This document shows, in pieces, positions 1 through 9,611 of a stretch of DNA of 64,000 nt (the first letter of the stretch is position 1; the number at the start of each line of letters is the position of its first letter). The notes beneath the pieces were generated by a model. It saw only the letters and a program-made list of their open reading frames with translations, was not told the DNA's origin and searched no databases. This DNA comes from Lapidilactobacillus mulanensis. GTDB taxonomy: Bacteria > Bacillota > Bacilli > Lactobacillales > Lactobacillaceae. Position numbers and translations under genes: made by a program. Where the stretch lies: assembly GCF_003946215.1 (NCBI RefSeq), contig NZ_RHOW01000006.1, positions 1-64,000 on the forward strand, in the 5' to 3' direction.

Positions 1-101
1 TTTTGAAATTGGTCATTTAATCATGCAAATAAGAGTTACTCATTTACACAAAATTCTTGACACTCTCGGAAATAATCATGAGGGCTCCTTTTTTGGTACT
101 T

Positions 102-125
102 GAATTATTTCCCGGGAAATAATTC
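102..125. repeat. Perfect 24-bp palindrome at the 3' end of srtC
   Basis: Two 12-bp arms meet at a CCC/GGG centre (core ATTATTTCCCGGGAAATAAT). The palindrome abuts the srtC stop codon. Related copies lie at 11203-11222 and 36969-36988, also just after stop codons. No T-run follows in the srtC direction, so it is not a classical intrinsic terminator. It could be a REP-like element or a protein-binding site. Confidence 0.7.
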
Positions 126-979
126 TATTTCTTTCGCTGGGAAATCTTTTTATATCCAAGTACAATCACACCAACTAACACAGCAGCTCCTAATATCCAG
201 AGGAAGATTAACCAGGTCTTCCCATCCTGAACAGTTTCAATTTGCTTCTTGGCTGATTTAGGATAGGGAATTCGCTTTGCGGTGTAAATCAGTCGATGTG
301 AGTTGATCATGTATGGTGTGCAAGTCATTAAGGTGACCAGATCGCGATTTGGCTTGATAACTAAATCTGAAGTATCTGTTGGCTCGATTATTTTTGTAGA
401 TTCAATCTGATACGCGAGCTTCTTCTTCCCTATCTCTAGAAAAAATTGGTCACCAATTTTCAGCTTAGGCAAATCATCGAACATATCTGCTGATGGTAAT
501 CCTCGATGTGCTGAGATAACAGCATGTGTGTTCTTGCCACCCGTTGGATAAGAAGTGCCATCCAATAATGTTGCACCTTTATTTAACAAGGTATCATTGG
601 TTTGATCGAACACCGGTAAATTAACTTTGATCTTGGGAATAGTCAGGCTACCCAACATGTGCTTATCGAAATAAGATTGTGGTTGTTGCTTTTCCTTATC
701 ACTTTCGACACTCTCGTTGTAATTCGCGACGCCAGGATTGTTTCCTTCTTTGGCAAGCTTTTCGTTCTCTCTTTTTTGTTTCGCCAGTATTTTATCTGCA
801 GCGGCTTTATTTTCTTTTTTCGCTTTTTCTTGGTATTGACGAACAATTCGCTGGTCATTATAGTCACGAATCGCCGAACTGATGTAGGGATACAGCGCGA
901 TACAGATACCAGCAACAAACACGATGACCATAATAATATTGACAATCTTTCTCGACTTTTGTTGCTTCTTCTTTACCAC
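125..979 (-). CDS. srtC: Class C (pilus-assembly) sortase
   Basis: A membrane transpeptidase of 284 aa that would polymerise the upstream pilins by joining the LPXTG threonine of one subunit to the pilin-motif lysine of the next. An N-terminal membrane segment (about residues 12-33) is followed by a charged linker. The sortase core carries His158 (SAHRG), Cys220 (TLMTC) and Arg229 (SHRLIYTAKR). A second C-terminal hydrophobic segment (about 253-273) with a basic tail is typical of class C enzymes. Translation starts at a GTG behind a GAGGGGG ribosome site. It is the last gene of the pilus operon, 111 bp after the backbone pilin. The family call is secure; the substrate is inferred from position. 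Confidence 0.92.
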   Translation of the reverse strand: MVKKKQQKSRKIVNIIMVIVFVAGICIALYPYISSAIRDYNDQRIVRQYQEKAKKENKAAADKILAKQKRENEKLAKEGNNPGVANYNESVESDKEKQQPQSYFDKHMLGSLTIPKIKVNLPVFDQTNDTLLNKGATLLDGTSYPTGGKNTHAVISAHRGLPSADMFDDLPKLKIGDQFFLEIGKKKLAYQIESTKIIEPTDTSDLVIKPNRDLVTLMTCTPYMINSHRLIYTAKRIPYPKSAKKQIETVQDGKTWLIFLWILGAAVLVGVIVLGYKKISQRKK

Positions 980-1004
980 AACTATTCCCCCTCACAACTA
1001 TGTA

Positions 1005-1038
1005 ACAAATTGACGCCAGTAACTCAGCGTCAATTTGT
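1005..1038. repeat. Perfect hairpin between backbone pilin and srtC
   Basis: A 12-bp stem (ACAAATTGACGC and its complement) encloses a 10-nt loop. There is no following T-run in the minus direction, so it is more likely an mRNA-stabilising or processing stem at the end of the pilin message than a terminator. Such a stem could keep sortase expression below pilin expression. Confidence 0.5.
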
Positions 1039-1090
1039 GGTGAAAATTTGTTTGCAATACGTTTCAGATTCTTCGATCGATGTCGAAAAA

Positions 1091-3070
1091 TTATGCTTGT
1101 CGTTGTTGACGACGTTTCAGATAATACGCACCAACTGCAAGCATTGCACCAAGACCAATGATCATGAAGATCATGCGGCCCATACCACCAGTGCTTGGTA
1201 AACGTCCTTTTTCAAAGTTTTCGATATCTTGGATATTTTTATCCTTATCGAATCCTTCAGGAATAACTGTGAATCCAAATGTGCCTTCAGGTAAGACATA
1301 CTTATCATTAGAAGTTGCAATTTCTCGCAATTGCTAATCTCCTGCAGCTAATCCTGAAACAGTCACAAGACCATCTGCATCTGATGTGTAGATTTTAACA
1401 CCAAGATTTTCCCATGTTTCGTCTTCATCATCATCTGGAGCTGCTACCCAAAGGTTTTCAATATCTCCTGTGCAATAAAGCGCATCGGAACCCTCACCTT
1501 TTTGAACAACAAATTGTGCGCCATTCAAAGTTGCACCAGTTACGGCATCAATCTTAGAAAACTTATGACCATAAGTGATTACTTCAACTTCATCACCATC
1601 TTTGTATCCTTTTGTACTATCATTTGTCCAGTTCAAGGTTGGTTTATTTTCTTCCTTTTCATCAGGAACTGCATTTGAAGTCAATACCATGTTAAACTTC
1701 AATGTTAGAGTTTGACTCGCATACTTACCTAATATTGCAAGATCCGGTGTCGTTGAATCCTCATCATCATTAAAATACACTGTGAATCCGCCATCAGTAG
1801 CAGATGGGACAATTCGGAAGTCAAGGTCAGTAACTTGTGTTTCACCTGCCCATAACGTTGCAGTTTGACCAGCCACATATGCTAAATTATCAGATGGAGT
1901 ATCTACAATGTTAAATTCAGTATATCTGTATACTCCCGATGTTGGCGTAGTCGTGTCTGCAATACCGCTAGGAACCAAGAAATTAATCTTGAATGGAATT
2001 TCTTGACCCACTGTGAAATCATTATTATCAACATCTAATTCCTTCTCAATATCTGGCGTATCATTTTTGATTTCAATTTTTTCTGCTGTATTTGTGTTAG
2101 GATCAATCGTAAATGGGTGATTGATAGCACTTTCAGGAATCACCATGCCTGTAGGCGCAGCAATTTCAGATACCAAATAATCTCCGGCTGCAAATTTAAA
2201 ATTGTGACTACTAATTTCTACACCATTTTCATCAAGAACCGTATATGGTGTAGTTATAAATTTACCAGCTGCATCAGTTACAAATTCAAACGCATTACCT
2301 TTTGTGCCCCAGATAATTTCTCCGTTGCTATCATCAATACCTGTAACCCATTGTTCAACATTGTCGCGAATACGATGAATAACAAATGTCGCCCCAGCAA
2401 CTGGTATATTCTTTCCAGCCAACGTATCAGTAGTCTTAACTAATTCCATACCACCTGATGCCTGTTCGTTTTTAGGATAAAGATGAATGTCTGATAATTC
2501 ATTATCCGTATAGACTCCACCTGCAAATTCATAAACTGGGAATCCAAGAACCACATCTTCTTTATCAGTCACGGTTTCAGGACTATCAGATTCATGGAAT
2601 AGGTAGACAGCATCCTTACCACCACTTTTCTTAGGCAATTCGCCGAATACTGCGGTACCTTCCCCTGCAGTTGTCTGGGAACCCTTATATGCACCACCTA
2701 AAGTATTTGCCCCATAAGTAATTGAAGGAGGAGTACCTTGAGTAATATTGGCAGAGCTCTTCAATAAGTCATAAATTTCTTCAACTGGCGTATTTACATG
2801 ATCTGCTTGTCCACGTAAGCGATAATACTCTTCCGTAACATCAAAGGCTTGGAACGTGACACCATTTAGCGCGGTACCATCGAAATCCATTACAGAACCT
2901 GTATTTTGGTGATTACCTGTAACCCCTACTCGTTTGTGCAATGTTACTTTCGCGGTTTCTACTGTCGCTGCCACAACCGTTGATGCCTGGCCAACGCTTG
3001 CAATCAGTGGAAATAGTAATGCAATTAAGCTAAAGATCGACCACAGCCGATGATTTATTTTCTTCTTCAT
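1091..3070 (-). pseudogene. Backbone (major) pilin interrupted by an in-frame TAG
   Basis: The reading frame is 660 codons long but is broken at codon 579 (TAG at 1334-1336). Before the stop are a signal peptide (residues 1-30), a SpaA-type pilin motif with Lys200 (IHLYPKNE) and Cna-B/SpaA-like domains ending in GLAAGD. After it, in the same frame, come the end of the last domain, LPSTGG (about codon 624), a membrane helix and a KRRQQRQA tail. A tyrosine or another sense codon is expected at the stop (Gly-Asp-Tyr-x-Leu is common here), so one base change explains it. As it stands the protein would be secreted without a sorting signal and could not be polymerised. A sequencing error or readthrough cannot be excluded. 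It starts 2 nt after the upstream pilin stop. Confidence 0.85.
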
Positions 3071-3072
3071 TC

Positions 3073-4629
3073 TTATGCCCCTTTTCCTTTTTTGTTTTGT
3101 TGCCGTTTATAAAAGTATCCTGCGACAGCGATAATGATCAATCCAATCAAAACTAATAACGTCGATTGCATTTCGCCCGTTTGTGGTAAAAATCCACCTA
3201 ATCCTGGTTTTTGACTGCCCGATTCTGGTAATTGTGGTTCAGAAATAATCGGTGGTTCGATCACAGTTTCAGGAATGTTGTGTACTACTTGTTCTGGTGC
3301 TTGAACTGCGCCATTTTGATAGGTATTTTCATCTACGGAAAAGTCGATTGGATCTGTTAATTTGACGTAACCCGCAGGCGCCTTAACTTTGACTAATTGA
3401 TAGTCGTTATAAGCTAACCCTTCGATATCAAATTTTCCCGACGCATTAGAAGTGAGTGTCGTTAAATTTTCGGCTTCATATTTTTCTGAAACATCACCAC
3501 TCACGTTGAGCCATTCATAGGCGTCATCTTGTAAGCTTAAATATTCGCCGGCACTGTTTCTAACAACAAACGTGGCATCCGCTAATTGGCGATCACTATC
3601 TGTTAAATCGGTCTTCACGAAACGCTTGCCACCAGTAATGACGCGCGCTTCAGAATCCACTCGAAAAGCATTCAAGTAAATGTGCGACTCGTTGATCAGC
3701 CATTGATCGGCAGGCGCACCCGGTTTCAACTTCATTTGATAAGTGATCGTAACTTCTTTATTCGCATAATCTTTTAATTCACTTGGTTTGAAATCGATCC
3801 GGAAATTATCTTCTCCATCAAAAGTGATTTCATATGGTTGTTGACTTTCCGGAAGATCTTCAATCGCAACTTTCAAACTATCAGGAATTAATTCCAGATT
3901 TTCATCCGCAATATCCACCAAATAATACTGTTCTAATTCGTCAATGACTGCCGGTACAAGTGTCGTGATTTTGTACGGAATTGCGTCACCATAGCCGAAA
4001 TCATCACGATCAGAATCGACGATCTTATCTAGGGTTGGCGGATCCTCATTTTTCGGATACAGATGAATGTCCGTTAATCGTTCATTTGTATAAGTTTGCG
4101 AGATCGTATCGAATCGATAAGCTGGCAAACCTAACACCATATCTGGTGCTTTAACTGTAATTGTTTCTGGTGCATTGGCCTCGTGGAAAAGGTAAACACT
4201 GTTTCGAGGCTCACCATCAATTAACGTTTGTTCGGAGAGTACAAATTGCACTAAACCCTCTTCATCTGTCACCTTATCAATTCCAACTTGTTCGCCAACA
4301 CTCGGGTCAAGTTTGTCGTAAATCTCTTCTATCGACGCGTCAGAGTCCTCCTGGCGCATCTGGTAGAAGGCTTCGGTGACATTGTATGCCTGATAAGTGA
4401 CATCAGCCAAAGGTGTCCCGTTTTTCAATAACTCCGCAGTCGCGGTCGTTCCATCGTTTTGAATTTTATTTGGTAATTGACCAGGTCCAAAGACCAGCTT
4501 GTGCAGATTAACCGTCACTTGCCCATCTGTCGTTGCGGATTTGGCTTGTTGCGGTGAAAGTAAGGTGAATAAATTGAGTGCTGTGATGATCGCAATCATT
4601 ACAGAATTAATTATTTTTCGCCTATTCAT
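3073..4629 (-). CDS. LPXTG pilin subunit of the SpaA family
   Basis: A cell-surface pilin of 518 aa. It has a signal peptide (about residues 1-31), a pilin motif with Lys193 (IHLYPKNED), Cna-B-type beta-sandwich domains and a C-terminal LPQTG (about 481) followed by a membrane helix and basic tail. The N-terminal half resembles the following backbone pilin (shared VYLFHE, IHLYPKNE), so the two are probably paralogues. Because it carries a pilin lysine and is the second gene, it may be a basal or ancillary subunit; if the backbone gene is really dead it could be the only polymerisable one. Start and stop are within 2-3 nt of both neighbours, implying translational coupling. Confidence 0.88.
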   Translation of the reverse strand: MNRRKIINSVMIAIITALNLFTLLSPQQAKSATTDGQVTVNLHKLVFGPGQLPNKIQNDGTTATAELLKNGTPLADVTYQAYNVTEAFYQMRQEDSDASIEEIYDKLDPSVGEQVGIDKVTDEEGLVQFVLSEQTLIDGEPRNSVYLFHEANAPETITVKAPDMVLGLPAYRFDTISQTYTNERLTDIHLYPKNEDPPTLDKIVDSDRDDFGYGDAIPYKITTLVPAVIDELEQYYLVDIADENLELIPDSLKVAIEDLPESQQPYEITFDGEDNFRIDFKPSELKDYANKEVTITYQMKLKPGAPADQWLINESHIYLNAFRVDSEARVITGGKRFVKTDLTDSDRQLADATFVVRNSAGEYLSLQDDAYEWLNVSGDVSEKYEAENLTTLTSNASGKFDIEGLAYNDYQLVKVKAPAGYVKLTDPIDFSVDENTYQNGAVQAPEQVVHNIPETVIEPPIISEPQLPESGSQKPGLGGFLPQTGEMQSTLLVLIGLIIIAVAGYFYKRQQNKKGKGA

Positions 4630-4631
4630 AC

Positions 4632-7600
4632 TTACTCCACCCCCTTAACTTGCCGTTGTCGCCAGATAAAGTATCCGGAAGCAATGACTAACAAGATGCC
4701 ACTGATGATCCAAAACATCATGCGACCAGAACCACCAGTTTGCGGTAACGGCATGAATGGATCATTCTCGACAGTTAATTCGGCTGATATTTTAAGTTCT
4801 CCGGAAGTTCCTTTTTCGATCAAATCCAGATCCCCATTAGCCAAAACTTGAGAAACCTTCCAAGTATCGTTTTTCTGATCATATTCAAGCTGATAAATAA
4901 TATCAGATTCACGATAATTGTCGGGCGCTTTCGTTTCAGTAATTCGATAAATTTTCCGCCAATCTAAACCAGCAAATAAGATATTGCCTTTTTCATCAGT
5001 CGTTAGTATTTGAGTTGTACTTCCATCCCCAGCATCTTCCGTTAATGTGAATTCAGCACCCTCTAATACTTGCCCAGACTGGGAATCTTTTTTTATGAGG
5101 TTAAGTTCAAACGGTTTGCGCTTGTTAACAACCTCCTCATTCTCTGGTAAACCTGTTACCGTGAGGTTATCAGCAATTGTTACCTCGAAATCAGCATAAG
5201 CACTATAACCATTCAACGCTTTAGATTCTGAAACAATGTAAACTCCTGGTGACAGACCTTCAAACCTAACGACGCCATCAGTTCCAGAGTAAACTGTATG
5301 AATAGCTTCACCAATCTGCTCCCCATCCTCATCGGTGTTAAAAATTTTAAATTCGACATCTGGTAAAATTCCTTTGCCTTCATCAACCTTGGTAAATTCA
5401 ATATCCGTTGTTTCTGGATCAGGCTCACCTAAACGAATTTTGACATTATTCGTTGCCACTTGAAATGATTCTTCTTCAGACGCATACTCAAAGGTTGTAG
5501 ACGCCTGATTAACCATTTCTTCTGCTTCACCATTCACCTTAATTAATAATCGAATACTAAAATCTTTACCATAATCAATTTCGACTTTCGATTGATCATT
5601 AATGGTTTTAGTTGCAGATTCCGATAGAACAAGTTTTAAATTATTACCAGTGATAGACGACTGCTCAGAAAGGGCATTCCCAATCTCTTTTCCGAATAAG
5701 TCGTAAACGACAATGCCAGCCAATCCACCGTCAAGTTCTACGCCTTTTGGGAGCTTGTCATCAATCATATATTTCGACGGTACAACTAAGCTTTGACCGC
5801 CAATATGAATTGTCTCTTGGTTAATAAAATAATAATAGTTTTTATCTTTTTCAACATAACGCTTTTCAAACGTTGGAACACCAGGCGCTAAATTCTCAGG
5901 ATCATCAATATCATGTCCTTCAACACGAGCTGACGTCGGCAATTCCCATGGATTCATCACGTCTAAATCATTATAATAACGATGCTTGAAAATGGTATCG
6001 GCACCTGATGGACTGTCCCATTCATCGCCCGCCATGTATTCGTTGATTGGTTGCACTGTTTTTGTTGGCATGTTTTGTTTCACCGGAGTCGAGGAACTAC
6101 TGGCAAACGTATTCCATGCCCGTCCCCAAGTCGACCCAAATTTAAAACTATGCGTTGAACCAACTATTGGGAAAGCAACAGCAGCCTTATGGTAAGTCTC
6201 ACCACCGAGTTTATCTGTGAAATCTGGTATGCGTTCGGTGTCACCAATCTTATCTCTTTCATCAGCTCTCTCTGCATAATAGGTTCCGTTTGCATAGTCT
6301 GCTGAAGCAGAAAGAGAGTTATGTTTCAAAAGTGTTCCAGTAGACGTAACACCGATGTCTGTCTTATCAGCTAAGAACCCAGCGAATTCAAATGCATGCT
6401 CTAAATCCACACCTGGATTAGTTCCCCATTGATCCTCTGGAAGAGCACCTCCATTTTGTGAAGTGTGTACGCCACGATATGCATTTAGAGAAGCAAACGA
6501 AATATTGGCATCATTACCCTCTGTAAATCTAATAACCGCCTGTGAATCCGTATCATAGAATGTAAATTCGATGTCCATTTTTTTGATAAATCCATAAAGG
6601 ACTCCAGAAAAAAGATTGTTTGAGAATTCAATATACGGTACATTATCGCGGCCTCCCCATGAAGGCTGTGGACCAACCGTGATGTTCGTGATCTCAACAC
6701 GAGCTCCAACCGATTTTAATGATGGATTATCCTCAGTACCACTGTCATAGTAACCAACTTTATCGTAATCAAGCTCAATAGTTTCCTTGACAGCACCATT
6801 CATTAAAGTGTGACCGTCCTGACTAGCAAAAGTTTGTGCGCCGTAAATCAATGATTTTGCCTTACCACCGGCACCCAAACTACGAAAATTCTGATACATA
6901 GTGTTCAAGTTGTTGACACCGTTGTATGGATTATCTGTAGGTGCATAGGCCCTATTTGCATCGTGGGTTTCAGTCGGATTATCTTTTGTATACATTCTTC
7001 CGCCGGCATTAATCTGCAGGTTAGCGTAGACATTATCTGCAATGATTAAATTCCGACCTTCCGTTTGACCGTCTAACCTTGGAAGAGTATCGTTTGCCAA
7101 TGTCCCAGCTGTTTCCGCTTCAGAAGATTCTTCAGTGTCTACTTCTGCTTCCGTTTCAGGGTCAGGGTCCTCTGCAGCTTCAGATTCTGTACTCTCTTCT
7201 GTATCAGGCGTTTCTGTTTCGGCTGGTGTTTCCACTTCAGCCTCAGTTTCTTGCCGTTCTGGGACAAGGTCCGTCAATTGATATGGACCTGAATCTTTTG
7301 CGGTCAACACATTTTGTGTCAACTTTTTCTCAACAGGTACCTGTGCGTTCGCTGGCTGTGTGTTTGCCAATGATTCGCTAGGCGAACTTGTCGGGATGAT
7401 CGTTTGCTCGTCCATTTGCACCTGAATGGACAATTGTTGACTGACTTCATATGGCAATGTGATTTTTAATTCCTGATCAGTTTGCTCACCAGTAAATTCC
7501 TTAGTGATCAGCCAATCCTGATCATCCTCACTCCCATTTTGCCAATTTTCTAAAACAGTCGTTGATTGCAATTGTTCTAGTGGATATTTTGTTTCACCAG

Positions 7601-7877
7601 ATTTCAATTGAATCTTCAACTGCCGCTGTGTTTCGATACTCTGCTTTTGTTCTAGTCGAAAAGTCCAAGCCACTTCATCAGCAACCAGTTCGTTACCAAC
7701 GCTCACCTTGACCTTATCGTTATCCACCAAGACCGTCGAATCAGTTGCGACTACGTTACGGTGCTGATCGATACTACTAAAAACAAGTTGGACGAGAGGC
7801 ATTAAAACAGCGAAAAGCATGATAAAAGCTGACTCTTTCCGCCATCTATTTGTCTTTGTCCTACTCCGTTTCCACAT
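4632..7877 (-). CDS. Large LPXTG pilus tip adhesin
   Basis: A surface protein of 1081 aa when started at the ATG at 7877, which has an AAAGGGAG ribosome site; a longer frame to 7952 lacks one and places 25 residues before the signal peptide. In order: signal peptide (about 1-45), an N-terminal beta domain, a low-complexity acidic Glu/Thr/Ser/Ala region, a long central adhesin-like region, two Cna-B domains with ETKAP-type motifs, then LPQTGG at about residue 1044, a membrane helix and basic tail. I see no YPKN pilin lysine, which fits a tip subunit rather than a shaft subunit. First gene of the pilus operon. The ligand cannot be told from the sequence. Confidence 0.87.
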   Translation of the reverse strand: MWKRSRTKTNRWRKESAFIMLFAVLMPLVQLVFSSIDQHRNVVATDSTVLVDNDKVKVSVGNELVADEVAWTFRLEQKQSIETQRQLKIQLKSGETKYPLEQLQSTTVLENWQNGSEDDQDWLITKEFTGEQTDQELKITLPYEVSQQLSIQVQMDEQTIIPTSSPSESLANTQPANAQVPVEKKLTQNVLTAKDSGPYQLTDLVPERQETEAEVETPAETETPDTEESTESEAAEDPDPETEAEVDTEESSEAETAGTLANDTLPRLDGQTEGRNLIIADNVYANLQINAGGRMYTKDNPTETHDANRAYAPTDNPYNGVNNLNTMYQNFRSLGAGGKAKSLIYGAQTFASQDGHTLMNGAVKETIELDYDKVGYYDSGTEDNPSLKSVGARVEITNITVGPQPSWGGRDNVPYIEFSNNLFSGVLYGFIKKMDIEFTFYDTDSQAVIRFTEGNDANISFASLNAYRGVHTSQNGGALPEDQWGTNPGVDLEHAFEFAGFLADKTDIGVTSTGTLLKHNSLSASADYANGTYYAERADERDKIGDTERIPDFTDKLGGETYHKAAVAFPIVGSTHSFKFGSTWGRAWNTFASSSSTPVKQNMPTKTVQPINEYMAGDEWDSPSGADTIFKHRYYNDLDVMNPWELPTSARVEGHDIDDPENLAPGVPTFEKRYVEKDKNYYYFINQETIHIGGQSLVVPSKYMIDDKLPKGVELDGGLAGIVVYDLFGKEIGNALSEQSSITGNNLKLVLSESATKTINDQSKVEIDYGKDFSIRLLIKVNGEAEEMVNQASTTFEYASEEESFQVATNNVKIRLGEPDPETTDIEFTKVDEGKGILPDVEFKIFNTDEDGEQIGEAIHTVYSGTDGVVRFEGLSPGVYIVSESKALNGYSAYADFEVTIADNLTVTGLPENEEVVNKRKPFELNLIKKDSQSGQVLEGAEFTLTEDAGDGSTTQILTTDEKGNILFAGLDWRKIYRITETKAPDNYRESDIIYQLEYDQKNDTWKVSQVLANGDLDLIEKGTSGELKISAELTVENDPFMPLPQTGGSGRMMFWIISGILLVIASGYFIWRQRQVKGVE

Positions 7878-8061
7878 TGTCCCACTCCCTTTCTGCGTGA
7901 ACCACTCCGATACTACGAATTCATCATAACTTGCAGTCTGGAGAGAAGGCAATAAATATCTATTATATAACTTATATATTTTATTAATTATTTATTATAG
8001 TTAAACAACGATGGTTATGTAACGCACGTCATTTTTTTCGACTAAAAAATTCCTTCTATAT
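7878..8061 (-). promoter_or_regulatory. Leader and promoter region of the pilus operon
   Basis: A very AT-rich stretch upstream of the tip adhesin. A TATAAT-like -10 on the minus strand lies at 7962-7967, but no clear -35 was found, so the promoter is tentative. Confidence 0.35.
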
Positions 8062-8093
8062 AAAAAAGCGCCGACTATTTTTAGTCGACGCTT
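8062..8093 (-). terminator. Intrinsic terminator of the M42 peptidase gene
   Basis: A 12-bp stem (AAGCGCCGACTA/TAGTCGACGCTT, one mismatch) is followed on the minus strand by a run of six T. It separates the peptidase from the pilus operon. Confidence 0.85.
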
Positions 8094-8124
8094 CGAAACA
8101 CGTATTTATTTATCAAGTCTTAAA

Positions 8125-9198
8125 TTAAAACTTTGCCAGAACTTCTGCGTTCAATTGACGTAAGATTTCTTTGGCAAGCTGTAACGCACTTTCGTAATCT
8201 TCATACGCGATAAAACAATATGGCGTGTGGGCATAACGAACGGGTACACTGATCACAATTGTGGGCGCACCGTTGTAACGATTAATGATTGCACCATCTT
8301 GTCCACCACCAGTTCTAACCGAACGTTGAACTGGAATTTGCTTTTCAGCGGCGATATCTAACGCGAACTTTTGAAAATGTGGATTCGTCACAATAGTCGA
8401 ATCGAAATCACGTAGCATTGGTCCTTTGCGCAAGCCGGATTGAATGAGATAATCTGGCATGACTGTATCATCCGCAGGAGCACCTTCGAAAACGATGGCC
8501 AAATCGGGTTTGATTTTGCGAACAACAACTTCTGCGCCACGATCACCAACTTCTTCTTGAGAAGATAAACCGGCAATGACATCAACGCCTAATTTTTCTG
8601 CAGCCATGTCTTTCATCGTTGAAGCTAACAAAGCCGTCCCGATTCGATTATCGAATGCCTTGCCAAGGAAGAGACCGGTCTGCTCATTATATTCGCACGT
8701 TACATCAGGAACAACCGGTGCACCGACTTCGATTTCGTAAACGTCGCGAATTTCTTGGGCATTAGAAGCACCTACATCAATACTGAGCTCCGTCGTTTTC
8801 GGCAAACGTGTGCGTTCTTCCGCTGTCATAAAATGCGGTGGTGTACTGCTGACGATTCCAGAAACCCATTGTCCTTTTTTATTGCGAATTTTAACTTTTT
8901 GGGCGGGAATTGTCACTGTTGCCCAACCACCGACGTTGACGAACATCATTTGGCCATTTGGCTTGATTGCACGAATCATGAACCCAACTTCATCGGAGTG
9001 CGCATCCAACTCGACCACCGGACGACTGCCATTATTGAATGGATGCTTAACGAAAACGTTGCGCATATGATCTTCGGCAATTTCACCACTACCCGCAACT
9101 TCTTGTTTAAATAATGAAGTGACTTCATCTTCGAACCCAGAAATTCCACGTACGTTGGAAAGATCTTGAATTAATTTCACTGCTTCTTTTTTATCCAT
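8125..9198 (-). CDS. pepA: M42 family metallo-aminopeptidase (glutamyl aminopeptidase type)
   Basis: A cytoplasmic peptidase of 357 aa that removes N-terminal residues from peptides, PepA-like in lactic acid bacteria. The M42 two-metal signature is complete: a metal His in DAHSDEVG, Asp in AFDNRIG, the catalytic Glu pair in SSQEEVGDRGA, an acidic ligand in IVFEGAPADD and the last His in YAHTPY. There is no signal peptide. It is a single-gene unit with its own terminator. M42 members differ in specificity and also include cellulase-associated relatives, so the glutamyl preference is inferred from the family in lactobacilli. Confidence 0.88.
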   Translation of the reverse strand: MDKKEAVKLIQDLSNVRGISGFEDEVTSLFKQEVAGSGEIAEDHMRNVFVKHPFNNGSRPVVELDAHSDEVGFMIRAIKPNGQMMFVNVGGWATVTIPAQKVKIRNKKGQWVSGIVSSTPPHFMTAEERTRLPKTTELSIDVGASNAQEIRDVYEIEVGAPVVPDVTCEYNEQTGLFLGKAFDNRIGTALLASTMKDMAAEKLGVDVIAGLSSQEEVGDRGAEVVVRKIKPDLAIVFEGAPADDTVMPDYLIQSGLRKGPMLRDFDSTIVTNPHFQKFALDIAAEKQIPVQRSVRTGGGQDGAIINRYNGAPTIVISVPVRYAHTPYCFIAYEDYESALQLAKEILRQLNAEVLAKF

Positions 9199-9220
9199 AT
9201 TTTCAGCTCCTTATTTTTCG

Positions 9221-9236
9221 TGTTTCACGTGAAACA
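9221..9236. promoter_or_regulatory. parS centromere site 1
   Basis: The 16-bp perfect palindrome TGTTTCACGTGAAACA matches the Bacillus parS consensus TGTTNCACGTGAAACA. ParB (Spo0J) would load here to organise the origin region. No parB gene is in the window. Confidence 0.9.
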
Positions 9237-9363
9237 TTGCTTACCTTAAATATCATAACTGCTTTGTAGAATAAAAACAATCGACCAGGAAAAAAATAAA
9301 CAGATTAGTTTTTTGCACGCCTGTTTGTGAATAAACGCCCCGGAAATAACGTTTTAAGAAAGT

Positions 9364-9379
9364 AGTTCCACGTGAAACA
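9364..9379. promoter_or_regulatory. parS centromere site 2
   Basis: AGTTCCACGTGAAACA matches parS in 15 of 16 positions and lies 127 bp from the first site, so the two form a cluster about 19 kb from dnaA. Confidence 0.8.
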
Positions 9380-9600
9380 TTCAAATGACTATGCCGACGG
9401 TCTTTCTTTAAGTCTGTTTGAGAAACAATTTAAATTAAACCTGAATTTTTCAAGGTAAAACTCGTATTTAGCACAAAATTTTAAAACATTTAGGCCAAAA
9501 TCGGTCAGATGTGACCGATTAAAAAATGCAAATCACCCTAGATTTTCGAAATTCACAAATAAAAAAATCTTAATTTTATTAAACCCAAGGATTTTATTTT
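9380..9600. other. AT-rich non-coding stretch
   Basis: Between the second parS site and the putative small RNA. I see no open reading frame with a ribosome site and no clear hairpin. It is rich in A/T runs. Confidence 0.5.
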
Positions 9601-9611
9601 CAAAAAGCATA

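Noticed and set aside
1-79. Minus-strand ATG at 79 with AAAGGAG upstream, as a next pilus-operon gene
   Set aside because: The frame ends after 11 codons and the following frames are also very short; a leader peptide or gene remnant cannot be supported.
659-1201. 180-codon plus-strand frame over srtC and the pilin end
   Set aside because: Shadow of the minus-strand genes with low-complexity composition and no ribosome site.
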